NCBI GenBank assembly: GCA_965208015.1
Contig: OZ242308.1
Coordinates: 1,426,001-1,490,000 of the forward strand
Direction: 5' to 3'
DNA from: Bin87 sp965208015
GTDB lineage: Bacteria > Chloroflexota > Dehalococcoidia > Lucifugimonadales > UBA3495
DNA length: 64,000 bases
In this document: in pieces, positions 60,623 through 64,000 of the stretch
Layout: each line of letters starts with the position of its first letter
Numbering within the stretch: the stretch's first letter is position 1
The notes under the pieces: model-generated
Databases searched by the model: none
Told to the model about the DNA's origin: nothing
The model's input: the letters and a program-made list of their open reading frames with translations, nothing else
Made by a program: the position numbers and the translations under genes

Positions 60623-60961
60623 TCAGCGCAGATCGCTGGCGGAGGCGCCCAGGCTGGGCGCTGATCGGCCAGGCGTGTGGCGGCGTGGTGGACAGGTCAA
60701 ACGCCGAGGACGGCGTCCGTAAGGGAGGGGCAGGGTGAGACGGAGTGCTTTGCGGGTGACGTGTCCGGGCAGGGAGAAGAAGCGTCGTCGGAGGGTCTTG
60801 GTGGTCATTACCTGCTCACCCAGACCGATGTACGCTGTCCAGCGGGCCAGGTATGTGCCATGGCCTGCACGGTCGCCAGGCGCCGTTGGCGGCGAAGCGG
60901 CAAGGCTGCGAGCTCGACGTTCCCCGGGCATCTTGGAGAATCCCGGTGTGGGCAGGTTCAC
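60623..60961 (-). pseudogene. IS1380/IS4-like transposase C-terminal fragment
   Basis: The segment YIGLGEQVMTTKTLRRRFF followed by SLPGHVTRKALRLTLPLP resembles the closing part of IS1380-type DDE transposases. Only the end remains; no catalytic residues or inverted repeats are visible nearby. The frame continues downstream into unrelated Arg/Pro-rich sequence. The family assignment is from motif resemblance only. Confidence 0.5.
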
Positions 60962-60984
60962 GTAACGGCCGTTGCGCGCACTCG

Positions 60985-61026
60985 TAAAAAGAAAAGCCGG
61001 ACGCCGAGCGGAGGTCCGACCTTTTT
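60985..61026. terminator. Bidirectional terminator-like hairpin
   Basis: GCCGGAC (60996-61002) and GTCCGAC (61014-61020) form the stem; A-rich on the left and CTTTTT on the right, so it can end transcription on both strands. It lies 24 bp downstream of the truncated gene at 61050. Confidence 0.65.
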
Positions 61027-61049
61027 CGTGGCACCGACGCGCCGATTCC

Positions 61050-61259
61050 TCACCTCTCCTTGATCAACGGCTCCAGCTTGTCTAGGAAGAGTTTCACGTC
61101 GTCTAGGCCCTCGTCGACTTCGTCGCCTTCCAGCCAGTCCTCGTGGAAGTTGATGTGGACTGATTGGCCAAGCGGAAGAGCCGCCGGAGTTCCCGGTCGC
61201 CGGTTTCCCGCCGGAGTATTCGCATGGTGAAAACCGAGTTCCATACCCGAGGTCGTATA
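61050..61259 (-). pseudogene. 3' remnant of a gene cut by the IS element
   Basis: The last 30 or so codons read HEDWLEGDEVDEGLDDVKLFLDKLEPLIKER before a stop at 61050-61052, a plausible acidic helical C-terminus followed by a terminator. Upstream the sequence is TMRILRRETGDRELRRLFRLANQ in a shifted frame, and then the IS inverted repeat begins at 61260. I do not recognise the family. It seems to be the end of a gene interrupted by the insertion, with a frameshift since. Confidence 0.45.
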
Positions 61260-61277
61260 AGCTGGGCTTTGCGCATT

Positions 61278-62682
61278 TCAAGCGGCGCAAGCGAGGGAGT
61301 CTGCAAGTCGGTGGCACAGGTCGACGGGGAGTTCCTACATGTCGGTGTTGTCGGCGGACCGGGGAAAACCTTCGGACGCCAGCCATAGGTGGCGTCGCAC
61401 CAGGGCGATGGCATCCACGAAAGTCGGCGACGGTTTGTCATACCAGGCGGCGGTGCGCTGGGTGATGGGATGATGTTCCTGCAAGGCGTGGGCGGCCAGG
61501 GCAGTCCAGGAGAAAAGGCCCAGCAGGATGGGCGTGGTGCGAGCGATGGCCAGGTCGGACCATTGGCGCTGGGTTCCATACCCAGGTGGGTGCAGACTTC
61601 CCAGGTGAGTGCGGACTTCCTGGAAGAGCCTGCCCCGTACTTGATACGGGGTGACCTCCAATTGCCAACGCAGGACAAACCACTGGAGGATCTGGGTCGG
61701 GTCCGCCGTTGGATCGGTGCAGAGCAGGGCTTGGGGATCGAAGGTGCCCTGGGGATCGCGGATCAGCACCCAGCGAATGGTCACGGATGGCTTGCCCGAG
61801 CGATACCGGACGGCGGTCTGGGAGGTGAGTTCCACGATGCGAGTGGCGCCGTCGTACCAGGACACCGCGGCGACGGTCCAGGCCGCTTGATCCTGTTCAA
61901 GGATGGCTTTCAGGGATGGTCGCCGCTGGCCTTTCAGCGACGGTCAACCGTTTTGGCCCGGCTGGCGGGGGGGCGCTGGCGCATGCAGAGCGGCGTCCAC
62001 GCGCAATCTGGCGATGCGGGTGACCGGTTCACGGAGAGACTGGCAGCAGTGGAGCAGGTCGAGCACGGTGCAGCCGTTGTCCCCCCACCAGCGCCAGAGG
62101 GCGGTGCGGGAGCCAGCGGCGCAACAGCATGATCATCTGGCGGGCCCAGTCGGTGATCTTCTTGTGCCGGCGTCCCTGCTGCAGGTAGTAGCGCGACGGA
62201 GGCGCCAGCACGGTGAGCGCCGGCAATGCCCAGTACCGATCGGCCCAGGGCGCCGGTCCCAACCACATCAGGGAGATCCTGCGCAGACCGCTGGCCTTGA
62301 CCAGCTCGCGGCGACTGGAGCGCACCGCGTCCCGGTAGATGCCGCGAGCCCTGATCTTGGCGCTCCGACGCCGTTCCAGGGTTTCGTCGATGCCGAAGAT
62401 CAACGGACCGTCGCCGCGATCCAAGTACTGAAGCAGGAGCATCAGCAGGATGCGCGCCGCCTCCCGGGGCGACCACACCGCCCGATTGAGCACCTCGTGG
62501 TAGCGGGCAAAATTGCCAGCATCGCTGCGCCCCATGACGCGCAGCGTGGCGGCCACGGTACGCTGGCCCGTGGTCAAGATCGCACCCACCATCAGGAGTT
62601 GCGCCTTCCGCCAGGTTGGGTTGGTGAACAGCGTTGCGAAGGGGACGAGTACGGCTACAATGACATCGGGCAGGGTGAGCAT
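61278..62682 (-). pseudogene. DDE transposase of the IS, inactivated
   Basis: The transposase (about 465 codons) starts at ATG 62682 (MLTLPDVIVAVLVPFATLF) and shows FGIDETLERRR with a catalytic Asp, WARQMIMLLRRWLP, WVLIRDPQGTFDPQALLCTDP, and RTTPILLGLFSWTALAAHALQ. It is broken by a frameshift at the C6 run 62081-62086 (one base too many), TGA at 61944-61946 and TAG at 61335-61337. A 24-bp block at 61626-61649 carrying a family-E palindrome interrupts LEVT/FQEVRTHLG in frame, and a 19-bp tandem repeat lies beside it (61581-61618). The element cannot move on its own. Confidence 0.88.
61625..61651. repeat. Palindrome family E, copy 2, within transposase
   Basis: Contains CCCCGTACTTGATACGGGG, identical over 27 bp to 56571-56597. 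The block adds exactly eight codons (PYQVRGRL) to the transposase frame. Confidence 0.85.
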
Positions 62683-62783
62683 GGCTGGGCCTTCCGTGAG
62701 AAGTCGGATCAGCCTAGATTACCCTGCCTTTATACTTTTCTAAAAATGCGCAAAGTCCAGCTGCGGGATGGAGTACACCACAC

Positions 62784-62803
62784 GTGTACCGATTCGTGTA
62801 CCA
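62784..62803 (+). repeat. GTGTACC direct repeat, shared with 47112-47131
   Basis: GTGTACCGATTCGTGTACCA; an 8-bp unit repeated at 12-bp spacing, 19 of 20 bases matching the second site. It lies next to the serine-recombinase remnant and might be a recombinase site. Confidence 0.6.
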
Positions 62804-62848
62804 CCATTTCGCGGACGGGGGCGGATTGTGCCGGACTTTGCGGGACAC

Positions 62849-62893
62849 AAAAATGGCGTTTCCTACTCATATCAAGTAGGAAACGCCATTTTT
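62849..62893. terminator. Perfect 19-bp bidirectional terminator hairpin
   Basis: AAAAATGGCGTTTCCTACT, loop CATATCA, then the exact complement ending TTTTT. The recombinase stop codon (62872-62874) lies in the loop, so the hairpin would end its transcript directly; the opposite strand is equally served. Confidence 0.85.
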
Positions 62894-63551
62894 GGAGGGT
62901 TGGGTGAGAATGAAAGTGGTGGGCCGGACTGGACAAAATCAAGAACCGAGGCCGATTCCGACGTAACCCCGTCCTGCGGCATGGGGATAGTATACGTCAG
63001 AACCGCCTCGTCCTCCACGATCTCGATGCCCTGCACGAAGTTGCGGATCAGGGCCTTCCGCTCCGGGAACGTCCCCTCCTGGAAGAGTGCGCGGAAGTCC
63101 TCCACGTACCCCTTGATCTCCTTCGAGGTGGGCAACTCCGCCCTCCGCTGCTCCAACTGGAACTCGGCCTCCTCCCGCGCCGCCACCAACTGGTCCTGGC
63201 GGCTCTTCAGGGACAGGATGCGGGGCGACAGGACCTCGATGGGCAACTGCTGGGTCTCCAACGCCTGGTAGAGGTTCTCCAACCGGGTCTCCACGTCGGA
63301 CAGCTCGCTGTTGATGGCGGTCAGCCTGCCGTTGACCTCGCCGGCCAAAGCATCAATCTCCTCGGCCACCAACGTCACCAGTTCGGTGATGGTCTCCTCG
63401 GTGAGAATCCGCTCCCTGACCTTCTCGATCACCAGGTCCTCCAGCCTGGCGGAGTTCAGATAGCGGCCTGTGCAACTTCCCTTCCCTTCTCGCAGCAGGC
63501 TGGCGCAGACGTAGTAGGCGAACTGGCCGCTTTTGGCGCCTTGGGCGGAGT
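62872..63551 (-). pseudogene. Large serine recombinase, C-terminal remnant
   Basis: The remaining part begins in the zinc-ribbon domain (GQFAYYVCASLLREGKGSC, then TGRYLNSARLEDLVIEKVRERIL), continues through the coiled coil (INSELSDVETRLENLYQALE), and ends with LTYTIPMPQDGV and a stop at 62872. The N-terminal resolvase domain with the catalytic Ser is absent: the frame meets a stop at the IS21 end near 63552. The IS21 element therefore truncated it. About 225 codons survive of an expected 500 or more. Confidence 0.85.
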
Positions 63552-64000
63552 TGTCAATTTACAGGGTCTTTAGGCCAGTGATTTACACGGACATTAGGCC
63601 ACCCTGGGGCGTGGTCAATGAATGAATATCAGGTTATGGACGGCGGGTCAATCACCTCCTTTGCCCAGGATCTTGGCCACCTTGCCCAGCAGGGTGCGGT
63701 GGGGCGACAGGCGCTCCCGGTAGCTCTGGCCCTCGATGACGATCTGGTAGCTGGTGTTGGCCAGGCGGTCCAGGGCGCTGTTGCCGAGGATGGGGTCGTT
63801 GAAGAGGCTGAGCCATTCCTCCACGGCCCGGTTGCTGGTGACGACGAAGCTGGAGGCCCGGTGCTTGTCGATGATCAGCTGGTAGAGGTCGGCGGACTGC
63901 TGGGCGGAGAAGCGGTGCAGGCCCAGGTCGTCCAGTATGAGCAGGTCCGGGGTGAGGAAGGAGCGGAAGGTCTTGTCGGTGGAGTTATCGGCCCGGGCCT
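63552..64000. mobile_element. IS21-family element, right-hand end (runs out of window)
   Basis: The end is TGTCAATTTACAGG at 63552, followed by two subterminal 21-bp repeats (63557-63577 and 63581-63601, 18 of 21 matching), the arrangement expected for IS21. The istB gene lies inside. The element continues beyond base 64000. Confidence 0.8.
63648..64000 (-). CDS. istB: IstB-type transposition helper ATPase (partial)
   Basis: The C-terminal 117 codons of an IstB AAA+ ATPase. Walker B is LLILDDLG; LHRFSAQQSADLYQLI, SFVVTSNRAVEEW and DRLANTSYQIVIEGQSYR follow as in the family. IstB assists IstA in target selection for IS21 transposition. The stop is TGA at 63648-63650; the start and the Walker A are beyond the window. 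No damage is seen in the part present. Confidence 0.88.
   Translation of the reverse strand, partial: ARADNSTDKTFRSFLTPDLLILDDLGLHRFSAQQSADLYQLIIDKHRASSFVVTSNRAVEEWLSLFNDPILGNSALDRLANTSYQIVIEGQSYRERLSPHRTLLGKVAKILGKGGD

Larger units (their letters stand above)
61260..62762. mobile_element. IS4/IS701-like insertion sequence with 19-bp inverted ends
   Basis: About 1.5 kb. Left end AGCTGGGCTTTGCGCATTT at 61260-61278; right end is the complement AAATGCGCAAAGTCCAGCT at 62744-62762, 18 of 19 matching. The single gene inside is the transposase on the minus strand. A target-site duplication is not clear. It has inserted beside a serine-recombinase fragment and a truncated gene. Its solo end recurs at 56091. 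Confidence 0.85.

Noticed and set aside
60255..60722. A 155-codon plus-strand frame upstream of module 2
   Set aside because: It overlaps the module-2 start and promoter, is Arg/Gly-rich and matches nothing recognisable.

Overview
The window is high-GC bacterial DNA packed with short intergenic gaps and small-molecule catabolic enzymes: three luciferase-like flavin monooxygenases, an HpaB-type flavin hydroxylase, two GMC oxidoreductases, two SDRs, a LigB-type dioxygenase, dienelactone hydrolase, amidohydrolase and paired NodB-fold deacetylases. It also has two DUF1800/DUF1501/beta-propeller clusters and several families of interspersed palindromes. This mix best fits an uncultured Chloroflexota lineage (SAR202/Dehalococcoidia-like). 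That placement is inference, because there is no rRNA or marker gene in the window. No tRNA, rRNA or CRISPR array was seen.

Layout. 0-7.2 kb (minus): HpaB-type hydroxylase; a DUF4160 relic with a 1-base frameshift; a retropepsin-DUF2442 fusion; then an operon of two deacetylases and an amidohydrolase, and an epimerase. 7.4-10.8 kb: a small accessory island with a DEAH helicase/Zn-ribbon/DUF4357 protein, BrnT-BrnA toxin-antitoxin, and a second retropepsin homologue with an intact DTG. 10.9-21.5 kb: ThuA, two flavin monooxygenases, an orphan Fe3+-type ABC permease, D-2-hydroxyacid dehydrogenase, SDR, and a minus operon MqnA-like / dienelactone hydrolase / YyaL. 21.6-25.3 kb: first NHL-DUF1501-DUF1800 module. 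25.6-28.4 kb: two MFS exporters. 28.6-46.9 kb: beta-propellers, glyoxalase, esterase-like and racemase-like proteins, oxidoreductases, CYTH protein, GMC/PEP-mutase-like/LUD operon, rhodanese, LigB/Cys-rich/beta-helix/GMC/SDR operon. 47-50.5 kb: IS701 relic, an intact sensor kinase, and its response regulator broken into three frames. 50.8-56 kb: RND pump plus a very long lipoprotein adaptor. 56.6-60.3 kb: second NHL-DUF1501-DUF1800 module. 60.6-64 kb: a mobile-element graveyard: IS1380-like fragment, a truncated gene, a complete but dead IS4/IS701-like element with 19-bp inverted ends, a serine-recombinase C-terminus, and an IS21 element entering at the right edge.

How it fits together. Much of the window looks like oxidative degradation of aromatic or other recalcitrant organic matter (flavin hydroxylation, ring cleavage, lactone and ester hydrolysis, dehydrogenation), with exporters alongside. 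The two three-gene modules have the same order and tight spacing, and each has a visible promoter, so they are probably a functional unit of unknown role. The most unusual items are the helicase-DUF4357 fusion next to toxin-antitoxin genes, the pairing of retropepsin-like proteins with toxin-antitoxin-type genes, and the duplicated DUF1800/DUF1501/NHL unit.
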